64,000 bases of DNA from Caballeronia grimmiae (lineage in GTDB: Bacteria > Pseudomonadota > Gammaproteobacteria > Burkholderiales > Burkholderiaceae): contig NZ_JFHE01000004.1 of assembly GCF_000698555.1 (NCBI RefSeq), forward strand, positions 186,001 to 250,000, written 5' to 3'. Below, piece after piece: positions 36,960-47,853 of the stretch. The position numbers were made by a program, and so were the translations under genes. Position 1 is the stretch's first letter. The number at the start of each line of letters is the position of its first letter. The notes below the pieces were generated by a model. It saw only the letters and a list, made by a program, of their open reading frames with translations, made no database searches and had not been told where the DNA came from.

Positions 36960-39900
36960 TTACACCAGCACGCGCTCGATACCGCCATTGTTCGCGCGTT
37001 CGACGTACTGCTCCATCCAGTTCTCGCCGAGCGTCTTGCGCGCGATTTCCACGACGATATAGTCCGCCTCGATGTTCGCGTCCTCGTTGTAGCGCGAAAG
37101 CCCTTGCAGGCACGACGGGCAGCTCGTCAGGATCTTCACGTCCGTGCCGCTGGTCTGCGCGCCATCGCCCGCCGACAACACCGAGCCCGGCGCCGCTCCG
37201 GCCGTGCCCGCGGATGCGTTCATCGGATTGATCGCGTTCGAACCGGCAACGGCTGCGATCGGAATGCCGCGCAGTTGCGCCGCGCCCTTGCGGATTTCCT
37301 CTTCCTTGCGGAAGCGCACTTGCGTCGAAATGTCCGGGCGCGTGACCGCCAGCGTGCCCGACTCGCCGCAGCAGCGATCGTTCTTCTGGATCTTGTAGCC
37401 GTCGTTCTCCGAGCCCATCAGTTCGTTGACGAGCTTCACCGGGTCCATCGTCTTGATCGGCGAGTGACACGGGTCGTGATACATGTAGCGCGTGCCCTTC
37501 ACGCCTTCGAGCTTGATGTTCTTCTCGAGCAGGAATTCGTGAATGTCGATGATCCGGCAGCCGGGGAAGATCTTTTCGAATTCATAGCCCGCGAGCTGGT
37601 CGTAGCACGTTCCGCACGACACGACCACGGTCTTGATATCGAGATAGTTCAGCGTATTGGCCACGCGATGGAACAGCACGCGGTTATCCGTGACGATCTT
37701 CTCGGCCTTGTCGTACTGACCCGCGCCGCGCTGCGGATAGCCGCAGCACAGATAGCCCGGCGGCAGGACGGTCTGCACGCCCGCTTCCCACAGCATCGCC
37801 TGGGTGGCGAGGCCGACTTGCGAGAACAGACGCTCGGAGCCGCAGCCGGGGAAGTAGAACACGGCTTCCGAATCGACGGTCGTCGTCTTCGGATTGCGGA
37901 TGATCGGAACGATCTTGTTGTCCTCGATATCCAGCAGCGCGCGCGCCGTCTTCTTCGGCAGGTTGCCCGGCATCTTCTTGTTCACGAAGTGAATCACCTG
38001 CGTGACGGCGGTCGGCTTGCCGACCGTCGCCGGCGGCTTGGCCGTCTGCTTCTTTGCGAACCGCTTGAAGAGGTCGTTGCCGAGACGCTGCGCCTTGTAG
38101 CCGACGCCCATCATCGCGGTGCGCGCGAGGTTGATGGTTTGCGGATTCGTCGCGTTCAGGAAGAACATGCCCGCCGCGTTGCCGGCGTTGAACTTCTTCT
38201 TGCCCATCTTGCGCAGCAGGTTGCGCATGTTCATCGACACATCGCCGAAGTCGATCTTCACCGGACACGGCGTCGCGCACTTGTGGCAGACCGTGCAGTG
38301 ATCGGCTACGTCGTTGAACTCGTCCCAGTGCTTGATCGACACGCCGCGGCGCGTCTGCTCCTCGTACAGGAACGCTTCGACGAGCAGCGAGGTCGCGAGA
38401 ATCTTGTTGCGCGGGCTGTACAGGAGGTTCGCGCGCGGCACGTGCGTCGCGCAGACCGGCTTGCACTTGCCGCAGCGCAGGCAGTCCTTGATGGAATCGG
38501 AAATTGCGCCGATATCCGACTGCTGCATGATGATCGATTCATAGCCCATCAGCCCGAACGACGGCGTGTAGGCGTTGCGCAGGTCCGCGCCTTCGAGCAG
38601 CTTGCCGGCGTTGAAGCGCCCTTGCGGATCGACGCGCCGCTTGTACGCGCGGAACTCGCCGATCTCGTCTTCGGTCAGGAACTCCAGCTTCGTGATGCCG
38701 ATGCCGTGCTCGCCCGAGATCACGCCATCGAGCGAACGCGCGAGCTTCATGATGCGCGCAACCGCGCGATGCGCGTCCTGCAGCATCTCGTAGTTGTCCG
38801 AGTTCACCGGAATGTTCGTGTGGACGTTGCCGTCGCCCGCGTGCATGTGCAGCGCGACGAACACGCGGCCGCGCAACACCTGCTTGTGGATGGCCTGCGC
38901 TTCGTCGAGGATCGGCTTGAACTCGCCGCCGTTGAAGATCTGGCGCAGTTCCGCGCGAATTTCCTGCTTCCACGAAACGCGCAGCGTGCGGTCCTGCGCG
39001 AGATGGAACACGTTGGCGTCCGGCTGCACGTCCACGCGATCGGCGAACTTCTCCGCGAGCGCCTCGTAGCCCAGTCCGACGAGATAGTGCTGCGCCTCGC
39101 GCAACGGCATGTCGAGCTTTTCGCCGACGAAGTTCCAGCGGTTTCGCACGCGCTTGAGCAGATCGAGCGCCTGCTGCACGCGGTCTTCGAGCAGTTCGGC
39201 GCTCGGAATTTCGTTGGCGTCGTCGCTCTTGCCGAGCGGCAGCTTGCCGTTGCGGAAGAAGGTTTCGAGCGCGTCGAGCAATTGCAGCTTGTTCTTGATC
39301 GACAGTTCAATGTTGATGCGCTCGATGCCGTCCGTGTACTCGCCCATCCGATTGAGCGGGATCACGACGTCTTCGTTGATCTTGAACGCGTTCGTGTGCT
39401 TCGCGATGGCGGCCGTGCGCGAGCGGTCGAGCCAGAAACGCTTGCGCGCCTCGGCGCTCACTGCCACGAAGCCTTCGCCGCTCTTGCCGTTCGCCATCCG
39501 GACGACTTCCGACGTGGCCTGCGCGACAGCATCGGCATCGTCCCCGACGATATCGCCGATCAGGACCATCTTCGGGAACGCGTTGCGCTTGCTCTTCGTC
39601 GCGTAGCCGACCGCGCGCAGATAGCGCTCGTCGAGATGCTCCAGACCGGCGAGGATCGCGCCGCCCTGCTTCGACGTTTCGAACAGATAGTCCTTGATTT
39701 CGACGATGCTCGGAATTGCGTCGCGCGCCTGGCCGAAGAATTCGAGGCAGACGGTGCGCGTATGCGCCGGCATCTTGTGCAGAATCCAGCGCGCCGACGT
39801 GATGAGCCCGTCGCAGCCTTCCTTCTGCACGCCCGGCAGACCGGACAGGAATTTGTCGGTCACGTCCTTGCCGAGCCCTTCCTTGCGGAACGTGCGGCCC

Positions 39901-41054
39901 GCGATATCGAGGTTCTCCGTGCGGATCAGCTTTTCGCCCGGCGCGCGACTCCCGTCGAACCAGTCGAGGCGGAAGCGCGCGACATCCACGTCGTGAATCT
40001 TCCCGATGTTATGGCCGAGCCGCGTGACTTCGAGCCAGTTGCCTTCGGGATCGACCATGCGCCACCACGCGAGATTGTCGAGCGCCGTGCCCCACAGCAC
40101 CGCCTTCTTGCCGCCCGCGTTCATCGCCACGTTGCCGCCGACGCAGGACGCATCGAGCGAGGTCGGATCGACGGCGAACACGAAGCCCGCCTGCTCGGCC
40201 GCTTCCGTGACGCGCCGCGTGACGACGCCCGCGCCGGAGAAAATCGTCGCGACCTTGCGATCCACGCCCGGCAGGTCGGTCATCTCGACCGGCCCGAGTT
40301 GTTCGAGCTTTTCCGTGTTGATTACCGCCGAGAACGGCGTGAGCGGAATCGCGCCGCCCGTGTAGCCGGTGCCGCCTCCACGCGGAATCACGGTGAGACC
40401 GAGTTCGAAGCACGCCTTGATGAGCCCGGCGATTTCGGCTTCGGTGTCCGGCGTCAGCACGACGAACGGATATTCCACGCGCCAGTCGGTCGCGTCGGTC
40501 ACGTGCGAGACGCGCGACAAGCCATCGAAGCGGATGTTGTCCTTCTGCGTTTGCTTGCCCAGCACGCGCGACGCGCGGCGGCGCAAGTCCGCCATGCGGT
40601 CGAATTCGGCGGCGAAGTCGTCGACGGCGCGGCGCGCGGCCGCGACCAGCAGTTGCACGCGTTCGGCGCGCTCACGGCTGCCCGCTTCGGCGCTGTGCTC
40701 GGACAAGTCGGCGCTGCGCCGCTTTTCGATTTCCGCGAGCCGGTGATTCAGCGCCTCGACGAGCATCGCGCGGCGCTTCGGGTTGTCGAGCAGGTCGTCC
40801 TGCAGATACGGATTGCGGCGCACGGCCCAGATATCGCCGAGCACTTCGTACAGCATGCGCGCCGAGCGGCCGGTGCGGCGTTCCGCGCGCAGCTCGTCGA
40901 GCGCGGCCCAGGCTTCGTCGCCAAGCAGACGCATGACGATTTCGCGATCGGAAAACGACGTGTAGTTATACGGAATCTCACGCAGACGGGGCTCGATATC
41001 GAGCGCCAAGGCGGCATGGGCGCCGTTCGGATCGAAGGCTTGAGGTGCGTTCAT
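36960..41054 (-). CDS. DUF3683 FAD-linked oxidase fused to Fe-S/CCG domains
   Basis: A very large (1364-residue) oxidoreductase. Order: DUF3683 N-terminal domain (about 1-190, with [20 protein letters not shown]), FAD-binding domain (about 195-370, with [10 protein letters not shown]), FAD-oxidase C-terminal domain with the metal-binding HAGDGNVH motif, a pair of 4Fe-4S motifs ([11 protein letters not shown] and [11 protein letters not shown]), and two CCG domains (LCCGYPQ and DRCCGESG). This is the layout of D-lactate/glycolate-type dehydrogenases that feed electrons to quinones. The true donor is unknown, D-2-hydroxyacids being likely. It is divergent from ilvA across a 523 bp gap. Confidence 0.93.
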   Translation of the reverse strand: MNAPQAFDPNGAHAALALDIEPRLREIPYNYTSFSDREIVMRLLGDEAWAALDELRAERRTGRSARMLYEVLGDIWAVRRNPYLQDDLLDNPKRRAMLVEALNHRLAEIEKRRSADLSEHSAEAGSRERAERVQLLVAAARRAVDDFAAEFDRMADLRRRASRVLGKQTQKDNIRFDGLSRVSHVTDATDWRVEYPFVVLTPDTEAEIAGLIKACFELGLTVIPRGGGTGYTGGAIPLTPFSAVINTEKLEQLGPVEMTDLPGVDRKVATIFSGAGVVTRRVTEAAEQAGFVFAVDPTSLDASCVGGNVAMNAGGKKAVLWGTALDNLAWWRMVDPEGNWLEVTRLGHNIGKIHDVDVARFRLDWFDGSRAPGEKLIRTENLDIAGRTFRKEGLGKDVTDKFLSGLPGVQKEGCDGLITSARWILHKMPAHTRTVCLEFFGQARDAIPSIVEIKDYLFETSKQGGAILAGLEHLDERYLRAVGYATKSKRNAFPKMVLIGDIVGDDADAVAQATSEVVRMANGKSGEGFVAVSAEARKRFWLDRSRTAAIAKHTNAFKINEDVVIPLNRMGEYTDGIERINIELSIKNKLQLLDALETFFRNGKLPLGKSDDANEIPSAELLEDRVQQALDLLKRVRNRWNFVGEKLDMPLREAQHYLVGLGYEALAEKFADRVDVQPDANVFHLAQDRTLRVSWKQEIRAELRQIFNGGEFKPILDEAQAIHKQVLRGRVFVALHMHAGDGNVHTNIPVNSDNYEMLQDAHRAVARIMKLARSLDGVISGEHGIGITKLEFLTEDEIGEFRAYKRRVDPQGRFNAGKLLEGADLRNAYTPSFGLMGYESIIMQQSDIGAISDSIKDCLRCGKCKPVCATHVPRANLLYSPRNKILATSLLVEAFLYEEQTRRGVSIKHWDEFNDVADHCTVCHKCATPCPVKIDFGDVSMNMRNLLRKMGKKKFNAGNAAGMFFLNATNPQTINLARTAMMGVGYKAQRLGNDLFKRFAKKQTAKPPATVGKPTAVTQVIHFVNKKMPGNLPKKTARALLDIEDNKIVPIIRNPKTTTVDSEAVFYFPGCGSERLFSQVGLATQAMLWEAGVQTVLPPGYLCCGYPQRGAGQYDKAEKIVTDNRVLFHRVANTLNYLDIKTVVVSCGTCYDQLAGYEFEKIFPGCRIIDIHEFLLEKNIKLEGVKGTRYMYHDPCHSPIKTMDPVKLVNELMGSENDGYKIQKNDRCCGESGTLAVTRPDISTQVRFRKEEEIRKGAAQLRGIPIAAVAGSNAINPMNASAGTAGAAPGSVLSAGDGAQTSGTDVKILTSCPSCLQGLSRYNEDANIEADYIVVEIARKTLGENWMEQYVERANNGGIERVLV

Positions 41055-41577
41055 GGTCGACGGTTCGGTGTATCGGCGCGTGTGCTTTTGCGAGCGGAGA
41101 CGCCGACGATGCGCGTGGGGCGCAGATTTTCGAATGAGACTTTTCTTGCGAAGGCGGGTGAATGGCCGATATGTGGCGGCATGCCGGTGACGGCTACCCT
41201 CACGACGACGCCTTCGATGTGCCCAAGATCAGCGCCACGATCGCGTATGGCGCGCGTGTCGCTCGGACGCGGCGTGACGCTCGCGGGCGACGCGCGCCGA
41301 CATATCGATCCGAAGCTGCCAGTGCATCTGCCGATCCTGATTGCTGATTTGTAAAAGGAAATTCTAACCCATCGCGAAAAAGGCCGTTTGCCGGCGCTAG
41401 CAGCCGAAAGACGTCTTTGCGCGTCTTTTTTCGACGCAAAATCGCGCATTTGCGCGCTTTTCGCCGTCCGTCCGGCCGGTTGGTCGCGCCCGTAACCGGG
41501 AAAGCGTCTCTTTGCGGCTATCATTGATGTTTTCGCCCTGAAAAACCGCAGCTTCGGCCTGCCTGACGATTTCCCGC
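41055..41577. other. 523 bp gap between the oxidoreductase and ilvA
   Basis: This divergent region should carry the promoters of both flanking genes. No gene can be supported. It contains a terminator-like hairpin at 41407-41428 on the plus strand, and around 41162-41355 a stretch whose coding-like frame appears to shift by one base; this could be a decayed gene fragment, but no family was recognised. Confidence 0.4.
41407..41431 (+). terminator. terminator-like hairpin with no upstream gene
   Basis: Stem AAAGACG/CGTCTTT (41407-41413 with 41422-41428), loop TCTTTGCG, followed by further T. It reads as a plus-strand terminator, yet no plus-strand gene precedes it in this gap. Confidence 0.5.
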
Positions 41578-43101
41578 ATGAAACATCCCGACTACCTGAA
41601 GAAAGTGCTGACCGCGCGCGTCTACGATGTCGCGCGAGAAAGCGAGCTCGAGCCCGCCCGCAACCTGTCGGCGCGGCTGCGCAATTCCGTCTATCTGAAG
41701 CGCGAGGACAACCAGCCGGTGTTCTCGTTCAAGATTCGCGGCGCCTATAACAAGATGGCGAATCTTCCCGCCGACGTGCTGTCGCGCGGCGTGATTACGG
41801 CTTCGGCGGGCAACCATGCGCAGGGCGTGGCGCTGTCGGCGGCGCGGCTCGGCTGCCGGGCGGTCATTGCCGTGCCGACGACGACGCCGCAGGTGAAGAT
41901 CGACGCGATCCGCGCTCACGGCGGCCCGACGGTCGAAGTCGTGCTGGCGGGCGAATCGTATAGCGACGCCTACGCGCGCGCCGTCGAGTTGCAGGAAGAA
42001 CGCGGCCTGACCTTCGTGCATCCGTTCGACGATCCCGACGTGATCGCCGGGCAAGGCACCGTCGCGATGGAAATCCTGCGCCAGCATCAGGGTCCGATTC
42101 ACGCGATCTTCGTGCCGATCGGCGGCGGCGGGCTGGCGGCGGGCGTCGCGGCGTATGTGAAATCGGTGCGTCCGGAAATCCGGGTGATCGGCGTGCAGAC
42201 GGAAGATTCCTGCGCGATGGCGCGCTCGATCAAGGCCGGCGAACGCGTGACGCTCACTGAGGTCGGCCTGTTCTCGGACGGCACGGCGGTGAAGCTCGTC
42301 GGCGAAGAGACGTTCCGCCTGTGCAGCGAACTGCTCGACGAAGTGCTGACCGTCGACACGGACGCGCTCTGCGCCGCGATCAAGGACGTCTTTCAGGATA
42401 CGCGTAGCGTGCTCGAGCCGGCCGGATCGCTGGCGGTGGCGGGCGCGAAGCTGTATGCGGAGCGCGAGGGCATCGAAGGAAAGACGCTGATCGCCGTGAC
42501 CTCGGGCGCGAACATGAACTTCGACCGCATGCGGTTCGTCGCGGAGCGCGCGGAAGTCGGCGAGGCGCGAGAAGCGGTGTTCGCCGTGACGATTCCCGAA
42601 GAGCGCGGCAGCTTCAGGCGTTTCTGCGAGTTGGTCGGCGACCGAAGCGTGACCGAGTTCAACTACCGCATCGCGGATGCGCGCGCCGCGCATATCTTCG
42701 TCGGCGTGCAGATCAAGTCGCGCGTCGAGACGGCGCAGATGATGTCGTCGTTCGTCGAGCATGGCTTCGCGACCGTCGACCTGTCGCACGACGAACTCTC
42801 GAAGCAGCACATCCGCTACATGGTCGGCGGCCACTCGCCGCTCGCGCAAGACGAACGGCTGCTGCGTTTCGAATTCCCCGAGCGGCCGGGCGCGCTGATG
42901 AAGTTCCTTTCGTCGATGGCGCCGGACTGGAACATCAGCCTCTTCCATTATCGGAACCAGGGCGCGGATTACAGCTCGATTCTGGTCGGCATTCAGGTGC
43001 CGCAGTCGGACAACGCCGAGTTCGAGCGCTTCCTCGCGACGCTTGGCTATCCGTGGTGGGACGAGGGCGGGAATCCGGTGTACAAGCTGTTTCTCGCCTG
43101 A
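41578..43101 (+). CDS. ilvA: threonine ammonia-lyase, biosynthetic (IlvA)
   Basis: PLP enzyme that deaminates threonine to 2-oxobutyrate, the first step of isoleucine synthesis. The 507-residue length fits the two-ACT-domain biosynthetic form. The PLP lysine is Lys52 in FSFKIRGAYNK; the cofactor phosphate loop GGGGLAAGVAAYVK and SAGNHAQGVALSA are present. The regulatory domain (about residues 330-507, ending in GNPVYKLFLA) should bind isoleucine and valine. The ATG at 41578 fits the family start. It begins an apparent operon with the 5'-nucleotidase and queF. Confidence 0.97.
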   Translation: MKHPDYLKKVLTARVYDVARESELEPARNLSARLRNSVYLKREDNQPVFSFKIRGAYNKMANLPADVLSRGVITASAGNHAQGVALSAARLGCRAVIAVPTTTPQVKIDAIRAHGGPTVEVVLAGESYSDAYARAVELQEERGLTFVHPFDDPDVIAGQGTVAMEILRQHQGPIHAIFVPIGGGGLAAGVAAYVKSVRPEIRVIGVQTEDSCAMARSIKAGERVTLTEVGLFSDGTAVKLVGEETFRLCSELLDEVLTVDTDALCAAIKDVFQDTRSVLEPAGSLAVAGAKLYAEREGIEGKTLIAVTSGANMNFDRMRFVAERAEVGEAREAVFAVTIPEERGSFRRFCELVGDRSVTEFNYRIADARAAHIFVGVQIKSRVETAQMMSSFVEHGFATVDLSHDELSKQHIRYMVGGHSPLAQDERLLRFEFPERPGALMKFLSSMAPDWNISLFHYRNQGADYSSILVGIQVPQSDNAEFERFLATLGYPWWDEGGNPVYKLFLA

Positions 43102-43113
43102 GCGCGCCAGCCG

Positions 43114-44025
43114 ATGGCCTTCACGCTCGAAGACAAGCTCGTCGTCGCGATTTCGTCGCGTGCGCTCTTCGACTTCGAAGAAGAGAACCGCGTCTATGAG
43201 ACGGGCGATCTCTCCCGTTACGAGGCGCTGCAACGCACGCGGCTGGATACGCCCGCGAAACCGGGCGTCGCGTTCGGGCTGATTCGCAAGCTGCTCGCAT
43301 TGAACGCGCAAGAGCAGCGCGTCGAAGTGGTGATCCTCTCGCGCAGCGATCCGATCAGCGGGCTGCGCGCGTTTCATTCATGCCGCGAGCATGGCCTGAC
43401 GATCGAGCGCGGCGTGTTCACGCGCGGCCGCTCGCCGTTCGCGTACTTGAAACCGCTGCGGGCGTCGCTATTTCTGTCGGCAAATCCCGACGATGTACGC
43501 GACGCGCTCGCGGCTGGCTTTCCGGCTGCACGCGTGTTGCCGGAAACGCCGCGCGCCGCGAGCCGTTATGCTGACGAGATTCGCATTGCGTTCGACGGCG
43601 ACGCCGTGTTGTTCTCCGACGAAGCCGAGCGCGTATTTCAGGCCGATGGTTTATCGGCGTTCGTCGGCCATGAGATCGACAAGAAGGATTTGCCGCTGCC
43701 GGGCGGGCCACTGAAGCCGCTGCTGGCGGCGCTGAACAAGCTGCAACGCATCGCCGACGACAACGAGAAGGCGTCGTCGATGCACATCCGCACCGCGCTC
43801 GTCACGGCGCGCTCCGCTCCCGCGCACGAACGCGCGATCCGGACGCTGATGGCGTGGGACATCGAAATCGACGAAGCGATGTTCCTGGGCGGACTCGACA
43901 AGGGCGAATTCCTGCGCGAATTCGAACCCGACTTTTTCTTCGACGACCAAATCCGCCACTGCGAATCGGCTCGCGTCGTGACTGCGACCGGGCACGTTCT
44001 CAGCGGCATAGCGAACGCATCATGA
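43114..44025 (+). CDS. cytosolic 5'-nucleotidase (cN-I-like family)
   Basis: A 303-residue member of the 5'-nucleotidase family that includes vertebrate cN-I; it should remove phosphate from nucleoside monophosphates. The opening [19 protein letters not shown] holds the SRALFD motif of this family (Asp as nucleophile), [15 protein letters not shown] is the second block, and [11 protein letters not shown] the acidic metal site near the C-terminus. The substrate is unknown. It starts 12 bases after ilvA and overlaps queF by four bases, so the three genes form one operon. Confidence 0.85.
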   Translation: MAFTLEDKLVVAISSRALFDFEEENRVYETGDLSRYEALQRTRLDTPAKPGVAFGLIRKLLALNAQEQRVEVVILSRSDPISGLRAFHSCREHGLTIERGVFTRGRSPFAYLKPLRASLFLSANPDDVRDALAAGFPAARVLPETPRAASRYADEIRIAFDGDAVLFSDEAERVFQADGLSAFVGHEIDKKDLPLPGGPLKPLLAALNKLQRIADDNEKASSMHIRTALVTARSAPAHERAIRTLMAWDIEIDEAMFLGGLDKGEFLREFEPDFFFDDQIRHCESARVVTATGHVLSGIANAS

Positions 44026-44846
44026 CACCCGACCAATCTCCGCTCGGCAAGGCCGTCAACTACACCGAACAATACGACTCTTCGCTGCTCTTTCCGATCG
44101 ATCGCAAGCGTGCGCGCGATGCGATCGGCGTTCCGGCGCGCCTGCCCTTTTTCGGCACCGATATCTGGAACGCCTACGAATTGTCGTGGCTGAACCGGAA
44201 TGGCAAGCCGCAAATTGCCGTGGCGACGTTCTTCGTGCCGGCGGAATCGCCGAATATCGTGGAGTCGAAGTCCTTCAAGCTGTATCTCGGCTCGTTCGCT
44301 CAGACGCGGTTCGATTCCATCGATGAGGTGCGCGCCGCCATCAAGCGCGATGTTTCCGCGATTTGCGGCGCGACGGTTTCAGTGTTGCTCACGCCGCCGC
44401 CGGATTTCGGCAAGCTCTCGATGGAAGAGTTCGATGGTTTGTCGCTGGATCGGCTCGATCTGGATTGCGAGGTCTATTCGCCGGATGCATCGCTGCTCAA
44501 GGCATCGCATGACGAAGCGCCGGTCGACGAGACGCTGTTCTCCAATCTGCTGAAATCGAATTGCCCGGTGACGGGACAGCCCGACTGGGGAAGCGTGCAG
44601 ATTCGCTATTACGGCGGACAGATCGATCACGCGGGCTTGCTGCGGTATATCGTTTCGTATCGCGAGCATACGGGGTTTCATGAGCAATGCGTGGAGCGCA
44701 TTTTCATGGACATCATGCGGGAGTGTAAGCCCGAGAGGCTCGCGGTTTATGCGCGGTATACGCGTCGAGGAGGGTTGGATATCAACCCGTTCCGGACGAA
44801 TTTCAATTTGCCGATGCCGGATAACGCGCGGCTGGCGAGGCAGTGA
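44022..44846 (+). CDS. queF: NADPH-dependent 7-cyano-7-deazaguanine reductase (QueF)
   Basis: Reduces preQ0 to preQ1 in the synthesis of queuosine for tRNA. The 274-residue size identifies the long, two-domain YqcD-type form. The catalytic Cys181 forms the thioimide in [12 protein letters not shown], and [13 protein letters not shown] carries the substrate-binding glutamate region. The ATG at 44022 overlaps the nucleotidase stop (ATGA), which supports both starts. It ends the ilvA operon and is followed by a hairpin at 44855-44890. Confidence 0.96.
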   Translation: MTPDQSPLGKAVNYTEQYDSSLLFPIDRKRARDAIGVPARLPFFGTDIWNAYELSWLNRNGKPQIAVATFFVPAESPNIVESKSFKLYLGSFAQTRFDSIDEVRAAIKRDVSAICGATVSVLLTPPPDFGKLSMEEFDGLSLDRLDLDCEVYSPDASLLKASHDEAPVDETLFSNLLKSNCPVTGQPDWGSVQIRYYGGQIDHAGLLRYIVSYREHTGFHEQCVERIFMDIMRECKPERLAVYARYTRRGGLDINPFRTNFNLPMPDNARLARQ

Positions 44847-44854
44847 TTTCTGGA

Positions 44855-44890
44855 TGAGAGCAGGAGCGCGCAGGCGCGTTTCTGCTCTCA
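44855..44890 (+). other. hairpin after queF
   Basis: Outer 9 bp stem TGAGAGCAG/CTGCTCTCA around a GC-rich inner stem, ten bases after the queF stop. No T-run follows, so it is probably an mRNA 3'-end structure or a weak terminator rather than a classical one. Confidence 0.5.
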
Positions 44891-45022
44891 GTGATCAGAG
44901 TGTGGCGAAGCTTGCGCGGACAAGGCATTCGCTGACAGGTGTCGATTAAAAAATTTTGACCGCTCGTCGCAGTGATAAAAGCAGCATCGCCTCACCGAGA
45001 CAAAGCCGCCTGCACAGCCCAG

Positions 45023-45409
45023 TTACGCCCCAGGCTTTTTATAAGCCACGCAATCGACCTCGACCTTGCAATCGATCACCATCGACGACACGACACAAGC
45101 CCGTGCCGGCGGATTCGCACCGAAATACTCCTTGAAGACCTTGTTGAACGAAGCAAAGTCGCGCGGATCGTCCAACCACACGCCGCAGCGCACCACATGC
45201 TCCGTGCCGTATCCCGCTTCTTCGAGAATCGCGATCACGTTCTGAATCGCCTTGTGCGTTTGCTCGACGATGCCGCCATTGATCACCTCGCCGTCCTGCA
45301 TCGGCGTCTGGCCCGACACGAAGAGCCAGCCATCGGCTTCGACCGCGCGTGCGAACGGCATATGCGCGCCGCCTTGTCCCTTGCCGCCTTCCACGCCATA
45401 ACGCTTCAT
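45023..45409 (-). CDS. RidA-family enamine/imine deaminase
   Basis: A 128-residue YjgF/YER057c/UK114 protein. RidA enzymes hydrolyse reactive 2-aminoacrylate-type enamines, freeing keto acids. The DGWLFVSGQTPM segment (about residues 26-37) and CVVSSMVIDCKVEVDCVAY near the end match the family. The usual catalytic Arg of RidA falls in ARACVVSSM (about residue 105) and is present. It is the last gene of the RpiR-D-aminoacylase-RidA operon, so its substrate is probably an enamine from D-amino-acid breakdown. The ATG at 45409 is clear. Confidence 0.9.
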   Translation of the reverse strand: MKRYGVEGGKGQGGAHMPFARAVEADGWLFVSGQTPMQDGEVINGGIVEQTHKAIQNVIAILEEAGYGTEHVVRCGVWLDDPRDFASFNKVFKEYFGANPPARACVVSSMVIDCKVEVDCVAYKKPGA

Positions 45410-45439
45410 CTTTCCACTCCTTCTTAACGCAACAGATTC

Positions 45440-46927
45440 TCAAAAGGCGCCGGCCGCATCCAGTCGGGATGCCGCGCCGCGCGCCACGAAACGTCCCGCG
45501 CGCGCGCCCGTCACGGCCTGCTCGCGATACGTCAATACGCCATTTACCCACACCGCGTCGATGCCATCGGCCGCCTGCTGCGGCTTTGCGAACGTCGCGG
45601 CATCGCGCACGCGCTCGGGATCGAACACGACCAGATCCGCGTGATAACCCACCTTCACTTCGCCACGCTCGCTCAGGCCGAAGCGTCGCGCCGACAAGCT
45701 CGTCATCTTGCGCACCGCTTCTTCGAGCGATATCAACGCCGTATCGCGCGCATAGTGGCCGAGCACGCGCGGAAACGCGCCCCACAAGCGCGGATGCGGC
45801 AGCGGATCGTTCGGCAAGCCATCGGAGCCGATCATCGTCGCGGGATGCGACAGGATGCGCCTCACGTCGTCCTCCGACATGTTGTGATACACCGCGCCCG
45901 CCGGTTGCAGACGCTTCGCCGCTTCCTGCTGGCTCACGTTCCACTCGGCCGCCACCTCGCGAATCAGCTTGCCCGCCATCTCCGGATGTGGCTCCGACCA
46001 CGTGATCGTGATGTCGATATCGCCCGTCACCTGCTTGAGATCGAGCGTCGATGAACTGCGGTTATACGGATAGCAATCGCAGCCGACCGGCTGTCCGTCG
46101 CGCACCGTCTCCAGCGACCGGAGCACTTCGACGCTGCGCCCCCAGTTCGATGGCCCCGCGCACTTCAGATGCGAAATCACCACCGGCACGCTCGCATGAC
46201 GGCCGACGCCATACGCTTCGTTCATCGCGTCGAGGATCGCGTCGAATTCGGTCCGCATGTGCGTCGTGTAAAGCGCGCCCGCTTTGCCGAGCGGCTCCGC
46301 CAGCGCCTGCACTTCCTCGGGCGGCGCATTGAAGGCCGAGCCGTATGCGAGCCCGCTCGACAGCCCCAGTGCGCCGTTATCGAGCGCCTCTTCGAGCTGC
46401 GCGCGCATGCCGGCGATTTCATCGGCGGTTGCGGCGCGATCGAGCCGGTCCATGTGATTGTTGCGCAGCGCCGTATGGCCGATCAGCGCGCCGACGTTCA
46501 CCGACGGACGCGCGCCGTTCACGGCATCGACATACGCGGCGAAGGTCGGATACTGAAACGCGGATGCATCGCCGAGCAGGTTCATCGGGTCGGGCGGCTC
46601 GCCCTTCAGCGTCACCGGCGACGCGCTGATCCCGCAATTGCCGACGATCACCGTCGTCACGCCCTGCGTGATCTTCGGCATCATCTGCGGCGAGCGGATG
46701 ACATGCGTGTCGTCGTGCGTGTGAACGTCGATAAAGCCGGGCGCGAGCACCTTGCCGCGCGCGTCGAAGACCTCGACGGCGGTCCACGTCGACAAGCCGC
46801 GCGGCTCGGCCATCGCCACGATGCGTCCGTCGCGCACCGCGACATCGCGTTCGACGGCGGGCGCGCCCGTGCCGTCGATCACGCGCGCGCCGACGATCAG
46901 CGTGTCGGCCTTCTCCATGATCGCCAT
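45440..46927 (-). CDS. N-acyl-D-amino-acid deacylase (D-aminoacylase)
   Basis: A 495-residue zinc amidohydrolase that removes the acyl group from N-acyl-D-amino acids. The HxH pair lies in APGFIDVHTHDDTH (about residues 58-71), the family Cys ligand in IVGNCGISAS, and the metal aspartate in IGSDGLPNDPLPHPR. The TMHRT-like YTTHMRTEFDAILD segment suits D-aminoacylases. The length is typical. The ATG at 46927 is preceded by GGGAG; a second ATG is three codons later. It starts two bases after the RpiR gene. Confidence 0.93.
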   Translation of the reverse strand: MAIMEKADTLIVGARVIDGTGAPAVERDVAVRDGRIVAMAEPRGLSTWTAVEVFDARGKVLAPGFIDVHTHDDTHVIRSPQMMPKITQGVTTVIVGNCGISASPVTLKGEPPDPMNLLGDASAFQYPTFAAYVDAVNGARPSVNVGALIGHTALRNNHMDRLDRAATADEIAGMRAQLEEALDNGALGLSSGLAYGSAFNAPPEEVQALAEPLGKAGALYTTHMRTEFDAILDAMNEAYGVGRHASVPVVISHLKCAGPSNWGRSVEVLRSLETVRDGQPVGCDCYPYNRSSSTLDLKQVTGDIDITITWSEPHPEMAGKLIREVAAEWNVSQQEAAKRLQPAGAVYHNMSEDDVRRILSHPATMIGSDGLPNDPLPHPRLWGAFPRVLGHYARDTALISLEEAVRKMTSLSARRFGLSERGEVKVGYHADLVVFDPERVRDAATFAKPQQAADGIDAVWVNGVLTYREQAVTGARAGRFVARGAASRLDAAGAF

Positions 46928-46929
46928 GA

Positions 46930-47826
46930 TCAGTCTCCCAAAGGTTGACGCTCGCCGCCGCCGCGATGCGCATCGAGCGCGTGCTTCATGCGGCGCAGCA
47001 GTTCGCGGCTGCGGTCGGCCTGTTTGACGGCCAGTTCCGTGACGAGCAGATCGAGCGCCATCATCATCGCGTAACGTGACGACGACGGCTTGTAGATGAA
47101 ATCCGTTTCTATCGCGATGACCGGAATCAGCCAGTCCGCAAGCGCGCCGAGCGGCGAGGCCGGCGCGGTCAACGCGATCACGCGCGCCCCGTACTCGCGT
47201 GCGAGCCGGCAGCTTTCGAGCATTTCGGGCGTCTGCCCGGTCACGGACAGCGCGACGACCACCTGCTCTTTCGACAGCGTCGCGGCCACCATGCGTTGCA
47301 GCAGCCCGTCCTGATACGAAGCCACCGGGCGCCCGAGCCGCACGAGCCGAAAGCGCATTTCGTCGGCGAGCGCGGTCGAGCCTCCGCCCATGCCGAACAC
47401 GTAAATCATCGACGCGGCGGCGAGCGCGTCGGCGGCTCCGCCGATCGGCGCGGAACGCAGCGCACCCTGGTTTTGCGCGAGCGTCGCCTGCACTTCGTCG
47501 AAGATGCGCGCAGCGAGCGACGCGGGCTCGGCGTCGCCCTGATCGGTGTCGATTTTCAGGAAACGCTGCCCGACCGCCGCCGCCTGTGCGAGCCGCAACT
47601 TCAGTTCGCGCACGTCGTTGCAGCCGACGGCCTTCGCGAAGCGCGTCACCGTCGCGATGCTGACCTCGGCCTTGTCCGCGAGCGCGCCGATGCTCGCCCG
47701 CGACGCGCCCGTCAGATCGTCGAGGATCAACGCCGCGACTTTGCGCTCGGCGCTGCGCAACTCCGGCGCGCGTTCGGCAATGCGCGCGACGATATCGAAA
47801 CTGAGCGGGTCGGCGTGGCCGTTCAT
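46930..47826 (-). CDS. MurR/RpiR-family regulator of the D-amino-acid genes
   Basis: A 298-residue regulator with an N-terminal helix-turn-helix domain (ALADKAEVSIATVTRFAKAVGC, about residues 44-65) and a C-terminal SIS domain that senses sugar phosphates or related metabolites (YVFGMGGGSTALADEMRFRL). It is the first gene of the operon with the D-aminoacylase and RidA genes and divergent from the D-amino-acid deaminase gene, so it probably controls both. The palindrome at 47854-47868 in the divergent promoter is a candidate operator. The effector is unknown. Confidence 0.9.
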   Translation of the reverse strand: MNGHADPLSFDIVARIAERAPELRSAERKVAALILDDLTGASRASIGALADKAEVSIATVTRFAKAVGCNDVRELKLRLAQAAAVGQRFLKIDTDQGDAEPASLAARIFDEVQATLAQNQGALRSAPIGGAADALAAASMIYVFGMGGGSTALADEMRFRLVRLGRPVASYQDGLLQRMVAATLSKEQVVVALSVTGQTPEMLESCRLAREYGARVIALTAPASPLGALADWLIPVIAIETDFIYKPSSSRYAMMMALDLLVTELAVKQADRSRELLRRMKHALDAHRGGGERQPLGD

Positions 47827-47853
47827 CGTGGGGTCGGGTTTACGCTGTGCGCG

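Noticed and set aside
37104-41354. A 1416-codon open frame on the plus strand
   Set aside because: It runs antisense to the DUF3683 oxidoreductase, has Arg/Ala/His-rich shadow composition and no domain; the minus-strand protein has clear conserved motifs.
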